Source: Mya arenaria (Eukaryota; Mollusca; Bivalvia; Myida; Myidae). Taken from it: a DNA stretch of 64,000 bases. The notes beneath the pieces were generated by a model. It worked only from the letters and a program-made list of their open reading frames with translations. It was not told the origin of the DNA and searched no databases. Shown here piece by piece: positions 10,721 to 27,400 of the stretch (the stretch's first letter is position 1; each line of letters opens with the position of its first letter). Made by a program: the position numbers and the translations under genes. Location: positions 68,544,723-68,608,722 of the forward strand of contig NC_069127.1 of assembly GCF_026914265.1 (NCBI RefSeq), in the 5' to 3' direction.

Positions 10721-11640
10721 ACATTTTTCTTAGATCATTAGGATTTTCTTTCAACACTTTTTTGTACCATACTCATTTTTTTCAAAAGCAACTGTTACTT
10801 TTGCATTTTCACCTCAGGGAGAGGAATTTACATAAGCTTGCCAAACTTGTTTTCTTATCCCTTATTCATTATTGTACGTGTTGTTCATATTCGAATTTAT
10901 CTAAATAGATATGTTTAAACTAAAAACTTCAAATGCAAATATATTTCAAAACATGGATGTTTATTTATTAAAGCAAGTAACGTGCTTGTATGGAGTGTCA
11001 AATCAGTGTACCAGTGTATGCCGTACTCTTTGTTAAGTTGTTACATTTCATAAAAGTTTGAGTGTATTTTTTTTAAAATACGCAGACTTTTTATAGATAA
11101 TTCAATAAAAAATAATTTTAGAGATTGTATATTTGAAGCGTTTTACATTTTTTTCAATTTTAAAAACATGTTTAAAAAAAATATACACCGAATGTTTGAA
11201 AACAGCACATTTTTATATTCAAAATAACATATCTGCCTTCAATTTTAAAAGTCTAACATTCGATCGTCCATTGAGATACAAGTAGCTTTAGTACGCTCAA
11301 CTTAACTTCTTTTAAAACAGGAAGTACTATCAGGGCTAGACCGTCAGAACGGAACCAATGTGAAGTTGCCTTTAACTACTAAATGTTTAAAGATCTAGAA
11401 TAATCTAATTTTATGACAATAAATGTAACATTAATATGAACTAAGGCGCTGCCTTTACGGTTTTGTAGTATTATTGCCGGAAACGATATATTTAAAGTTA
11501 ACTTATTACCATCAAGTGAGACGATGATGATGATGATGACGATCGTTATTCTTGTATGTCTTTCCCCTGGTTTTCGATACTTTCGTTAATGCATATGTGC
11601 CATGAGAACTGTCCCTAATCACCTGTCATTTCCCTTCATT
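10721..11640. other. AT-rich spacer, nothing recognised
   Basis: I see no gene, RNA or clear repeat here. There is a short GATGATGATGATGAC run at about 11522-11540. Open frames are short and unlike known proteins. Confidence 0.4.
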
Positions 11641-12740
11641 TTGACTTCTTCCCCCATTCCATCTCAACTTTTACCATCACTATTCTCTCTTTCCACCATA
11701 CTCTCTCCCCTCCCGATATTTTTTCGCTTCCCATAACCCTTTTTCGCCCACCCTCTCTCACCATTTCACTTTAACTATCTCCTCTCACCTTACATCCTTT
11801 TCCAATCCTCTTTCTTTATCATTCATCTCTCCCCTTTCATCCTTTTCCACTACTCTCTCCATCTCATTCATCTCTTCTCTCCTCTTACATCCATTTCAAC
11901 TCCTCTCTCAGTATAATTCATGTCTTATCTCCCCTTACATCCATTTCAACACCTCTCTCTGTATAATTCATGTATTCTCACCCTTTCATCCATTTCCATT
12001 CCTCTCTCTCTATCTCATTCATCTCTTCTCTCCCCTTACACCCTTTTCAAACCTCTCTCTGTATAATTCATGTATTGTCTCCCCTTTCATCCTTTTCCAA
12101 TCCTCTCTGTATCCCATTTATCTCTTCTCTCCCCTTACATCCTTTTCCACTCTCTCTCTATCTCGTTCATCTCTTCTCTCCCCTTACATCCTTTTCCAAT
12201 CCTCGCTCTATATAATTTATCTCTTCTCTCCCCTTACATCCTTTTCCAATCCTCTCTCTATCTCATTCATCTCTTCCCTCACCTAAAATCCTTTTCCCTC
12301 CTCTCTCTATCCCATTGATCTCTTCTCTCCCCTTACATCATTTTACAATCCTCTCTCTATCTCATTCATCTCTTCCCTCCCCTAACATCCTTTTCCACTC
12401 CTCTCAGTATCCCATTCATCTCTTCTCTCCCCTTACATCCTTTTGCAATCCTCGCTCAATATAATTTATCTCTTCTCTCCCCTTACATCCTTTTTCAATC
12501 CTCTTTCTATATAATTCATCTCATCTCTCCCTTTACATCCTTTTCCAATCCTCTCTCTTAATAGTTTATGACTTCTCTCCCCTTACATACGTTTCCCATG
12601 ATCTCTCTATACTATTCATGACTTCTCTCCCCCTACATCCTTTTCAGCTCCTCCCTTTATATAATTCATGTCTTTCCTTCCATACATTATTTTTTCTATG
12701 TCTGTCTCTATATGATTCATCTCTTTTCTCATCCTCTCTT
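11640..12740. repeat. polypyrimidine minisatellite, about 48-bp unit
   Basis: More than 1 kb of nearly pure C/T on the + strand. It is built of an imperfect unit of about 46-49 bases containing CTCATTCATCTCTTCTC, CCCCTTACATCC and TTTTCCAATCCTCTC. Units are clearest at 11940-12560 and decay toward both ends. The ORFs it holds are compositional. Confidence 0.85.
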
Positions 12741-14865
12741 TATATAATACATGTCTTCTCCTCCCTATTCTGAACCAGCCTCCCTCCAACCCATTCCTCA
12801 GCACCCATTTCCAAGTCCTCTCTCCTTTCCTTTTGCCCATTAACGTAAACACAATAGTTATTTGGTCGAATCAATGAAATAATACTTACGGTGTTCACAA
12901 GGTAAAGTTTTGCGATAATATTTTATAAAAGCAAATGAAACTAAAGCTGCGATAGAATTCTGCGAACAGTTACAATATAATTCAGTAACACATATTAAAT
13001 TATTTTAAACTGACACAAACAAATAGCTTCATCTTAAGTGAATGTTACAGTGCAAAACATAAGCAAATTTGTAGGATTTTATTCTACAATTAAAGTAACC
13101 CTTACTTCAAACTCTTTTGGCTTTTCTTCAAACACCTTTTTAATGTATATTTTGTGCATGAGTTGCTACGTGCATTCCATCAGTTGTTTGTAGTCGGGTG
13201 ATATTGTGAAAAAAATGTGCACATTTGGTTAGAATTTTGAAACTTGGTACACTTGCAGAAAATATGAATGAAATTGAAAAAGCTCAGGACCCAATCTGGA
13301 TTCATCCAATATGGCTGCCAAAGTTCACAATGGCCGCCATTTCCATAATTATGTTAATATATATTTGTGGTTTTAAAACAATAAATGCCTTGTTCAGTGA
13401 TGTTTAATGATGTTAAGATGTTGAAAGTGACATATTTCAAAATTCATACAAATACTCCTCAAAAACAAGATTCATGTTGCCCTGGAAACCATAATTTCCC
13501 TGAAAAATATGTATATTGCTCATGTTCCCAATTTACCTTGAATTAACATGCTGCATTGACTACCTAAAGGTCAAGGCCATTTCATGGCCAAAGTACATAA
13601 ATTTGCGATTTCCTGTATAATTTTCTTGTATTATGCTATTAATACAAATTTGTGTGTATCCAATTTGGTACGACATATATGTAAATTGAAAACGCCTTTA
13701 CATTAGCTTACTTTTCATGAACTCTTAAACATAATTAAGTAAACTACCCTGTAATGGTTAAGGTAAGGACCCTCTCAGGATATATCCAATATGTCCGTCA
13801 AATCCAATATGGCAACCACAGGGCATTGAGTACTTGCCCTAATGATGGTGCTGCACATGGGTTTGGTTGGCTTTTAATGGGTTTTATAGCTGCCCAAACG
13901 TGAAGTATTTGGCACTGAAAATGCCAAATGTGAGAAGCACATGGGTTTATTTGGCTGTGAATGGGCTTAATCATGGATTGCCAACATGTGGTGTATTAGG
14001 CACTAAGAATGCTTAATGAAACTAATCACCTTATCAAACTCCGGTAATAAAATAAAGGCGGGGCTCTTTAAACGGCATAGATTGCCATTTGTTTCATTTA
14101 AAACGGAGAAGTAAAAGAAAAGTTATCTGTAAATTTTGGAAGCGTTTATATGGTAATTGATAACATCAATTTTTAAAAAAAACGTCATTAGTTTGTGTTA
14201 AAAAGAACATTAGACAAAATGATGAAGCTAATGTTATTCACGGAAGATATCAATATCAATACAACTCCTTTTCACTAAGCGATATTATGTTGCAGTATTT
14301 AAAATGTAATCCTGTCAGAAAACATTTTGACTGCACGTATTCACGTTTTGTTTTTTCATTCTTAAAAACATAAGAATCAAGAATGTGTTTAAAGCTAATA
14401 ACATCCAAAGTATAAACTGAACTAGGAATGTTATAGCTTTTATAGTTTTATGTATTTGAAATTTGAACATTCCATTTTGACAGCAGAGGAGTCTCCAAGA
14501 AAGTCCAAATATACTTAAAAAGAAGAAAAGGATATTGGAAAAAACGTTAGATTTTGGATTTTTATTACTTGACCTTGAAATGACCATTATATGTACTTTA
14601 AAGTCGTTAGTGTTTTAAGTACAATTTTAGAGAAGCTATATCCATGTGACTGTTCATCCTTATCTAAGTAAAGAGATTTGCCATATTTAAACATAACAGT
14701 TTTACTAAATTGAATTTTTTTTTCGGCCTTTTTGGACACCACCTCAGATTTCTCGGGCCACACCAAGCGTTGGAAATTAAAGCCACCACTTCCATTTACT
14801 ATAGACTTTGATTTTTTTTCAAACATTAATGAACTTTCAGAAGTAGACATGTTTTGGGTCCATTA
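12741..14865. other. non-coding tract with probable dispersed repeats
   Basis: No gene recognised. 13300-13830 has repeated words such as CCAATATGG and CAATGGCCGCCAT, and 13840-14010 has repeated CACATGGGTTT / GGCACT words, which suggests old dispersed elements. Two minus-strand ORFs abut at 14315-14850 (90 and 87 codons); neither resembles a known family, and I give them no function. Confidence 0.4.
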
Positions 14866-15055
14866 CAGGCGCGTAGCTAGGGCCAATTTTGGGATTACGC
14901 AGATCGAAATTAGTTCGTTTGCGGACAACATATTAACCCCTTTACCCGCTACGGTTTTCATTTCAAATTCGGGGGTTTTGGTATGAAAAAAAACTTCAAC
15001 ATGTCAAAGTTTTATTACTCAACTGCGTATTTGCGTACAGTCAGCAACGCGCCTG
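14866..15055. mobile_element. possible small MITE with CAGGCGCG ends
   Basis: CAGGCGCGTAGCT at the left and, inverted, CAGGCGCGTTGCT at the right, about 190 bases apart. The CAGG start is hAT-like, but I see no clean 8-bp target duplication. Confidence 0.4.
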
Positions 15056-15420
15056 CATTGCATAAGCAAACTTAAATAATGTATTGACTGAGTTTATATA
15101 TAAAGATAAAATTGCTTGTTTCAGTGTAAGATCGTAATATATTTTACCGAGCGAGAACCAAAACCTACTTCACGAGTGGCGTAGCCACAAGTTAAATATT
15201 CACTTATGATGTTAACGAAGTGAAATATTTTGCGATCTTAAACTAAAAGCACATTTTTTTTTTATGATATGCCTAAAAACTGAGTAAAAAGTATATAATA
15301 TGGCATTTAATTGGTAAATTCAGAAACGACTGTTGAATTTCATTTATTGTTTCAGTAAGTAAAACCGAATTTTTATCCAAAATTCTATAAAGCAAATTAT
15401 TGCACGTGTGGAGAGCACCC
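15056..15420. other. spacer before the 16-bp array, nothing recognised
   Basis: AT-rich tract with no gene. It contains GTGGCGTAGCCAC (about 15177), a short palindrome. The last bases run into degenerate units of the array. Confidence 0.4.
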
Positions 15421-18400
15421 TACGCATGAATTTTCCGACACAAAGAGCTCCTTATGCGTAGAGCTCCCGACACATAAAGCTCCCATCACATACAACTCCC
15501 AACACATACAGCTCCCGACACATACAGCTCCCAACACATACAGCTCCCGACACATACAACTCACAACACATACAACTCCCGTCACATACAACTCACAACA
15601 TATACAACTCACAACACATACAACTCCCAACACATACAACTCCCAACACATACAACTCCCGTCACATACAATTCCCAACACATAAAACTCCCAACACATA
15701 CAACTCCCAACACATACAACTCCCAACACATACAACTCCCGTCACATACAACTCCCGACACATACAGCTCCCAACACATACAACTCCCAACACATACAAC
15801 TACCGTCACATACAACTCCCGTCACATACAACTCACAACACATACAACTCACAACACATACAACTCACAACACATACAACACACAACACATACAACTCCC
15901 AACACATACAACTCCCGTCACATACAACTCACAACACATACAACTCCCAACACATACAACTCCCGTCACATACAACTCACAACACATACAACTCACAACA
16001 CATACAACTTACAACACATACAACTCCCAACACATACAACACCCAACACATACAACTCACAACACATACAACTCCCGTCACATACAGCTCCCAACACATA
16101 CAGCTCCCGACATATACAGCTCCCGACACATACAGCTCCCAACACATACAGCTCCCGTCACATACAGCTCCCGACACATACAGCTCCCAACACATACAGC
16201 TCCCGACACATTCAACTCACAACACATACAACTCCCGTCACATACAACTCCCGTAACATACAACTCACAACACATACAACTCCCAACACATACAACTCCC
16301 GTCACATACAACTCACAACACATACAACTCACGTCACATACAACACACAACACATACAACTCCCGTCACATACAACTCCCTACACATACAACTCACGTCA
16401 CATACAACTCACAACACATACAACTCCCGTCACATACAACTCACAACACATACAACTCCCAACACATACAACTCCCAACACATAAAACTCCCGTCACATA
16501 CAACTCACGTCACATACAACTCACAACACATACAACTCCCGTCACATACAACTCCCGTCACATACAACTCACAACACATACAACTCCCAACACATACAAC
16601 TCCCGTCACATACAACTCACAACACATACAACTCCCAACACATACAACTCCCGTCACATACAACTCACAACACATACAACTCACGTCACATACAACACAC
16701 AACACATACAACTCCCGTCACATACAACTCCCAACACATACAACTCACGTCACATACAACTCACAACACATACAACTCCCGTCACATACAACTCACAACA
16801 CATACAACTCCCGTCACATACAACTCACAACACAAACAACTCACAACACATACAACTCCCAACACATACAACTCCCAACACATACAACTCCCGTCACATA
16901 CAACTCACGTCACATACAACTCACAACACATACAACTCCCGTCACATACAACTCCCGTCACATACAACTCACAACACATACAACTCCCAACACATACAAC
17001 TCCCAACACATAAAACTCCCAACACATACAACTCCCAACACATACAACTCACGTCACATACAACTCACAACACATACAACTCACGTCACATACAACTCAC
17101 AACACATACAACTCCCGTCACATACAACTCACGTCACATACAACTCACAACACATACAACTCACGTCACATACAACTCACAACACATACAACTCCCGTCA
17201 CATACAACTCATGTTACATACAACTCACGTCACATACAACTCACAACACATACAACTCCCGTCACATACAGCTCCCAACACATACAACTCACGTCACATA
17301 CAACTCACAACACATACAACTCACAACACATACAACTCCCAACACATACAACTCCCAACACATAAAACTCCCAACACATACAACTCCCAACACATACAAC
17401 TCACGTCACATACAACTCACAACACATACAACTCACGTCACATACAACTCACAACACATACAACTCCCGTCACATACAACTCACGTCACATACAACTCAC
17501 AACACATACAACTCACGTCACATACAACTCACAACACATACAACTCCCGTCACATACAACTCACAACACATACAACTCCCGTCACATACAACTCACAACA
17601 CATACAACTCACAACACATACAACTCCCGTCACATACAACTCACAACACATACAACTCCCAACACATACAACTCCCGTCACATACAACTCCCAACACATA
17701 CAACTCCCAACACATACAACTCCCAACACATACAACTCCCAACACATACAACTCCCGTCACATACAACTCCCGACACATACAGCTCCCAACACATACAAC
17801 TCCCAACACATACAACTACCGTCACATACAACTCCCGTCACATTCAACTCCCAACACATTCAACTCCCAACACATACAACTCACAAAACATACAACTCCC
17901 AACACATACAACTCCCAACACATACAGCTCACAACATATACAACTCACAACATACAACTCCCAACACATACAACTCCCAACACATACAACTCCCGTCACA
18001 TACAACTCCCGTCACATACAATTCCCAACACATACAACTCCCGTCACATACAACTCACAACACAAACAACTCACAACACATACAACTCACAACACATACA
18101 ACTCCCGTCACATACAGCTTCCGTCACATACAACTCACAACACATAAAACTCACAACACATACAACTCCCAACACATACAACTCCCAACACATACAACTC
18201 CCGTCACATACAACCCACAACACATACAACTCCAAACACATACAACTCCCAACACATACAACTCCCGTCACATACAGCTCACAACACATACAACTCCCAA
18301 CACATACAACTCCCAACACATACAACTCCCAACACATACAACTCCCGTCACATACAACTCCCGACACATACAGCTCCCAACACATACAACTCCCAACACA

Positions 18401-21400
18401 TACAACTACCGTCACATACAACTCCCGTCACTTTCAACTCACAACACATACAACTCCCAACACATACAACTCACAACACATACAACTCCCAACACATACA
18501 ACTCCCGTCACATACAGCTCACAACACATACAACTCACAACACATACAACTCCCAACACATACAACTCCCAACACATACAACTCCCGTCACATACAACTC
18601 CCAACACATACAACTCCCAACACATACAACTCACAACACATACAACTCCCAACACATACAGCTCCCAACACATACAACTCCCAACACATACAGCTCCCAA
18701 CACATACAACTCCCGTCACATTCAACTCCCGTCACATACAACTCACAACACATACAACTCACAACACATACAACTCACAACACATACAACTCCCGTCACA
18801 TACAGCTCCCGTCACATACAACTCACAACACATAAAACTCACAACACATACAACTCACAACACATACAACTCCCAACACATACAACTCCCGTCACATACA
18901 ACTCCAAACACATACAACTCACAACACATACAACTCCCAACACATACAACTCCCAACACATACAACTCACAACACATACAACTCCCGTCACATACAACTC
19001 ACAACACATACAACTCACAACATATACAACTCCCGTCACATACAACTCACAACACATACAACTCCCAACACATACAACTCCCAACACATACAACTCCCGT
19101 CACATACAACTCCCAACACATACAACTCCCAACACATACAACTCCCAACACATACAACTCCCAACACATACAACTCCCGTCACATACAACTCCCGACACA
19201 TACAGCTCCCAACACATACAACTCCCAACACATACAACTACCGTCACATACAACTCCCGTCACATTCAACTCACAACACATACAACTCCCAACACATACA
19301 ACTCACAACACATACAACTCCCAACACATACAACTCCCAACACATACAGCTCACAACATATACAACTCACAACACATACAACTCCCAACACATACAACTC
19401 CCAACACATACAACTTCCGTCACATACAACTCCCAACACATACAACTCCCGTCACATACAACTCACAACACATACAACTCACAACACATACAACTCACAA
19501 TACATACAACTCCCAAAACATACCACTCCCGTCACATACAACCCACAACACATACAACTCCCAACACATACAACTCCCAACACATACAACTCCCGTCACA
19601 TACAGCTCACAACACATACAACTCCCAACACATACAACTCCCAACACATACAACTCCCAACACATACAACTCCCAACACATACAACTCCCGTCACATACA
19701 ACTCACAACACATACAACTCACAACACATACAACTCACAACACATACAACTCCCGTCACATACAGCTCCCGTCACATACAACTCACAACACATACAACTC
19801 ACAACACATACAACTCACAACACATACAACTCCCAACACATACAACTCCCGTCACATACAACTCCAAACACATACAACTCACATCACATACAACTCCCAA
19901 CACATACAACTCCCAACACATACAACTCCCGTCACATACAACTCCCAACACATACAACTCCCGTCACATACAACTCACAACACATACAACTCCCAACACA
20001 TACAACTACCGTCACATACAACTCCCTACACATTTAACTCACAACACATACAACTCACAACGCATGCAACTCACAACACATACAACTCCCGTCAAATACA
20101 ACTCCCAACACATTCAACTCACAACACATACAACTCACAACACATACAACTCACAACACATACAACTCCCAACACATACAACTCCCTACACATACAACTC
20201 CCAACACATACAACTCACAACACATACAACTCACAACACATACAACTCACAACACATACAACTCCCAACACTTACAACTCCCGTCACATACAACTCCCAA
20301 CACATACAACTCACAACACATACAACTCAAAACACATACAACTCACAACACATACAACTCCCGTCACATACAACTCACAACACATACAACTCACAACACA
20401 TACAACTCACAACACATACAACTCACAACACATACAACTCCCGTCACATACAAATCCCTACACATACAACTCCCAACACATACAACTCCCGTCACATACA
20501 ACTCACAACATATACAACTCACAACACATACAACTCACAACACATACAACTCACAACACATACAACTCCCGTCACATACAACTCCCAACACATACAACTC
20601 CCGTCACATACAACTCCCAACACATACAACTCACAACACATACAACTCACAACACATACAACTCACAACACATACAACTCCCGTCACATACAACTCCCGT
20701 CATATACAACTCCCGACACATACAGCTCCCAACACATACAACTCCCAACACATACAACTACCGTCACATACAACTCCCGTCACATACAACTCACAACACA
20801 TACAACTCCCAACACATACAACTCACAACACATACAACTCCCAACACATACAACTCCCGTCACATTCAACTCACAACACATACAACTCCCAACACATACA
20901 ACTCCCAACACATACAACTCCCAACACATACAACTCCCGTCACATACAACTCACAACACATACAACTCACAACACATACAACTCACAACACATACAACTC
21001 CCGTCACATACAACTCACAACACATACAACTCACAACACATACAACTCACAACACATACAACTCCCAACACATACAACTCCAAACACATACAACTCCCGT
21101 CACATACAACTCACAACACATACAACTCCCAACACATACAACTCCCAACACATACAACTCACAACATATACAACTCACAACACATACAACTCCCGTCACA
21201 TACAACTCCCAACACATACAACTCCCAACACATACAACTCCCAACACATACAACTCCCGTCACATACAACTCCCGTCACATACAACTCACAACACATACA
21301 ACTCCCAACACATACAACTCCCGTCACATACAACTCACAACACATACAACTCCCAACACATACAATTCACAACACATACAACTCCCGTCACATACAACTC

Positions 21401-24400
21401 CCGACACATACAACTCCCAACACATACAACTCCCGTCACATACAACTCTTGTCACATACACCTCCCAACACATACAGCTCCCGACACATACAACTCACAA
21501 CACATACAACTCCCGTCACATACAACTCCCGTCACATACAACTCCCAACACATACAATTCCCAACACATACAACTCCCAACACATACAACTCCCAACACA
21601 TACAACTCCCGTCACATACAACTCCCAACACATACAACTCCCAACACATACAACTCCCGTCACATACAACTCCCGTCACATACAACTCCCAACACATACA
21701 ACTCCCAACACATACAACTCCCGTCACATACAGCTCCCGACATATACAACTCCCAACACATACAACTCCCGTCACATACAACTCACAACACATACAACTC
21801 ACAACACATACAACTCACAACACATACAACTCCCGTCACATACAGCTCCCGTCACATACAACTCACAACACATACAACTCACAACACATACAACTCACAA
21901 CACATACAACTCCCAACACATACAACTCCCGTCACATACAACTCCAAACACATACAACTCACATCACATACAACTCCCAACACATACAACTCCCAACACA
22001 TACAACTCCCGTCACATACAACTCCCAACACATACAACTCCCGTCACATACAACTCACAACACATACAACTCCCAACACATACAACTACCGTCACATACA
22101 ACTCCCTACACATTTAACTCACAACACATACAACTCACAACGCATGCAACTCACAACACATACAACTCCCGTCAAATACAACTCCCAACACATTCAACTC
22201 ACAACACATACAACTCACAACACATACAACTCACAACACATACAACTCCCAACACATACAACTCCCTACACATACAACTCTCAACACATACAACTCACAA
22301 CACATACAACTCACAACACATACAACTCACAACACATACAACTCCCAACACTTACAACTCCCGTCACATACAACTCCCAACACATACAACTCCCGTCACA
22401 TACAACTCAAAACACATACAACTCCCAACACATACAACTCCCGTCACATACAACTCACAACACATACAACTCACAACACATACAACTCACAACACATACA
22501 ACTCACAACACATACAACTCCCGTCACATACAAATCCCTACACATACAACTCCCAACACATACAACTCCCGTCACATACAACTCACAACATATACAACTC
22601 ACAACACATACAACTCACAACACATACAACTCACAACACATACAACTCCCGTCACATACAACTCCCAACACATACAACTCCCGTCACATACAACTCCCAA
22701 CACATACAACTCACAACACATACAAATCACAACACATACAACTCCCAACACATACAACTCACAACACATACAACTCCCGTCATATACAACTCCCGACACA
22801 TACAGCTCCCAACACATACAACTCCCAACACATACAACTACCGTCACATACAACTCCCGTCACATACAACTCACAACACATACAACTCCCAACACATACA
22901 ACTCACAACACATACAACTCCCAACACATACAACTCCCGTCACATTCAACTCACAACACATACAACTCCCAACACATACAACTCCCGTCACATACAACTC
23001 ACAACACATACAACTCACAACACATACAACTCACAACACATACAACTCCCGTCACATACAACTCACAACACATACAACTCACAACACATACAACTCACAA
23101 CACATACAACTCCCAACACATACAACTCCAAACACATACAACTCCCGTCACATACAACTCACAACACATACAACTCCCAACACATACAACTCCCAACACA
23201 TACAACTCACAACATATACAACTCACAACACATACAACTCCCGTCACATACATCTCCCAACACATACAACTCCCAACACATACAACTCCCAACACATACA
23301 ACTCCCGTCACATACAACTCCCGTCACATACAACTCACAACACATACAACTCCCAACACATACAACTCCCGTCACATACAACTCACAACACATACAACTC
23401 CCAACACATACAATTCACAACACATACAACTCCCGTCACATACAACTCCCGACACATACAACTCCGAACACATACAACTCCCGTCACATACAACTCTTGT
23501 CACATACACCTCCCAACACATACAGCTCCCGACACATACAACTCACAACACATACAACTCCCGTCACATACAACTCCCGTCACATACAACTCCCAACACA
23601 TACAACTCCCAACACATACAACTCCCAACACATACAACTCCCAACACATACAACTCCCGTCACATACAACTCCCAACACATACAACTCCCAACACATACA
23701 ACTCCCGTCACATACAACTCCCGTCACATACAACTCCCAACACATACAACTCCCAACACATACAACTCCCGTCACATACAGCTCCCGACATATACAACTC
23801 CCAACACATACAACTCCCGTCACATACAACTCCCAACACATACAACTCCCAACATATACAACTCCCAACACATACAACTCCCAACACATACAACTCCCAA
23901 CACATACAACTCCCGTCACGTACAACTCCCAACACATACAACTCCCAACATATACAACTCCCAACACATACAACTCCCAACACATACAACTTCCGTCACA
24001 TACAACTCACAACACATACAAATCCCAACACATACAACTCCCAACACATACAACTCCCGTCACATACAACTCCCGTCACATACAACTCCCGTCACATACA
24101 ACTCCCAACACATACAACTCCCAACACATACAACTCCCGTCACATACAGCTCCCGACATATACAACTCCCAACACATACAACTCCCGTCACATACAACTC
24201 CCAACACATACAACTCCCAACATATACAACTCCCAACACATACAACTCCCAACACATACAACTCCCGTCACATACAACTCCCAACACATACAACTCACAA
24301 CATATACAACTCCCAACACATACAACTCACAACACATACAACTCCCAACACATACAACTCCCAACACATACAACTTCCGTCACATACAACTCCCAACACA

Positions 24401-27400
24401 TACAACTCCCAACATATACAACTCCCAACACATACAACTCACAACACATACAACTCCCAACACATACAACTCCCAACACATACAACTTCCGTCACATACA
24501 ACTCCCAACACATACAACTCCCGTCACATACAACTCACAACACATACAACTCACAACACATACAACTCACAATACATACAACTCCCGTCACATACAGCTC
24601 CCGTCACATACAACTCACAACACATAAAACTCACAACACATACAACTCACAACACATACAACTCCCAACACATACCACTCCCGTCACATACAACCCACAA
24701 CACATACAACTCCCAACACATACAACTCCCAACACATACAACTCCCGTCACATACAGCTCACAACACATACAACTCCCAACACATACAACTCCCAACACA
24801 TACAACTCCCAACACATACAACTCCCGTCACATACAACTCACAACACATACAACTCACAACACATACAACTCACAACACATACAACTCCCGTCACATACA
24901 GCTCCCGTCACATACAACTCACAACACATACAACTCACAACACATACAACTCACAACACATACAACTCCCGTCACATACAACTCCAAACACATACAACTC
25001 ACATCACATACAACTCCCAACACATACAACTCCCAACACATACAACTCCCGTCACATACAACTCCCAACACATACAACTCCCGTCACATACAACTCACAA
25101 CACATACAACTCCCAACACATACAACTACCGTCACATACAACTCCCTACACATTTAACTCACAACACATACAACTCACAACGCATGCAACTCACAACACA
25201 TACAACTCCCGTCACATACAACTCCCAACACATTCAACTCACAACACATACAACTAACAACACATACAACTCACAACACATACAACTCCCAACACATACA
25301 ACTCCCTACACATACAACTCCCAACACATACAACTCACAACACATACAACTCACAACACATACAACTCACAACACATACAACTCCCAACACTTACAACTC
25401 CCGTCACATACAACTCCCAACACATACAACTCCCGTCACATACAACTCACAACACATACAACTCCCAACACATACAACTCCCGTCACATACAACTCACAA
25501 CACATACAACTCACAACACATACAACTCACAACACATACAACTCCCGTCACATACAACTCCCTACACATACAACTCCCAACACATACAACTCCCGTCACA
25601 TACAACTCACAACACATACAACTCACAACACATACAACTCACAACACATACAACTCACAACACATACAACTCCCGTCACATACAACTCCCAACACATACA
25701 ACTCCCGTCACATACAACTCCCAACACATACAACTCACAACACATACAACTCACAACACATACAACTCACAACACATACAACTCCCAACACATACAACTC
25801 CCAACACATACAACTCCCGTCATATACAACTCCCGACACATACAGCTCCCAACACATACAACTCCCAACACATACAACTACCGTCACATACAACTCCCGT
25901 CACATACAACTCACAACACATACAACTCCCAACACATACAACTCACAACACATACAACTCCCAACACATACAACTCCCGTCACATTCAACTCACAACACA
26001 TACAACTCCCAACACATACAACTCCCAACACATACAACTCCCAACACATACAACTCCCGTCACATACAACTCACAACACATACAACTCACAACACATACA
26101 ACTCACAACACATACAACTCACAACACATACAACTCACAACACATACAACTCACAACACATACAACTCACAACACATACAACTCCCAACACATACAACTC
26201 CCAACACATACAACTCACAACACATACAACTCACAACATATACAACTCCCGTCACATACAACTCACAACACATACAACTCCCGTCACATACAACTCCCAA
26301 CACATACAACTCCGAACAAATACAACTCCCAACACATACAACTCCCAACACATACAACTCCCGACACATACAGCTCCCAACACATACAACTCCCAACACA
26401 TACAACTACCGTCACATACAACTCCCGTCACATACAACTCACAACACATACAACTCCCAACACATACAACTCCCAACACATACAACTCACAACATATACA
26501 ACTCACAACACATACAACTCCCGTCACATACAACTCCCAACACATACAACTCCCAACACATGCAACTCCCAACACATACAACTCCCGTCACATACAACTC
26601 CCGTCACATACAACTCACAACACATACAACTCCCAACACATACAACTCCCGTCACATACAACTCACAACACATACAACTCCCAACACATACAACTCACAA
26701 CACATACAACTCCCGTCACATACAACTCCCGACACATACAACTCCCAACACATACAACTCCCGTCACATACAACTCTTGTCACATACACCTCCCAACACA
26801 TACAGCTCCCGACACATACAACTCACAACACATACAACTCCCGTCACATACAACTCCCGTCACATACAACTCCCAACACATACAATTCCCAACACATACA
26901 ACTCCCAACACATACAACTCCCAACACATACAACTCCCGTCACATACAACTCCCAACACATACAACTCCCAACACATACAACTCCCGTCACATACAACTC
27001 CCGTCACATACAACTCCCAACACATACAACTCCCAACACATACAACTCCCGTCACATACAGCTTCCGACATATACAACTCCCAACACATACAACTCCCGT
27101 CACATACAACTCCCAACACATACAACTCCCAACATATACAACTCCCAACACATACAACTCCCAACACATACAACTCCCAACACATACAACTCCCGTCACA
27201 TACAACTCCCAACACATACAACTCCCAACATATACAACTCCCAACACATACAACTCCCAACACATACAACTTCCGTCACATACAACTCACAACACATACA
27301 ACTCCCAACATATACAACTCCCAACACATACAACTCCCAACACATACAACTCCCGTCACATACAACTCCCAACACATACAACTCCCAACATATACAACTC

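Noticed and set aside
14315-14850. Two abutting minus-strand ORFs as a gene
   Set aside because: No recognisable domain, no shared exon structure, hydrophobic and Lys-rich composition as expected from AT-rich DNA.
17211-25157. 2,648-codon ORF and other long ORFs in the array (His/Thr/Asn-rich 16-residue period)
   Set aside because: Produced by a stop-free 16-bp unit read in every + frame; no native ATG in the unit, ORF limits set only by random mutated units, and the same composition in all three frames.
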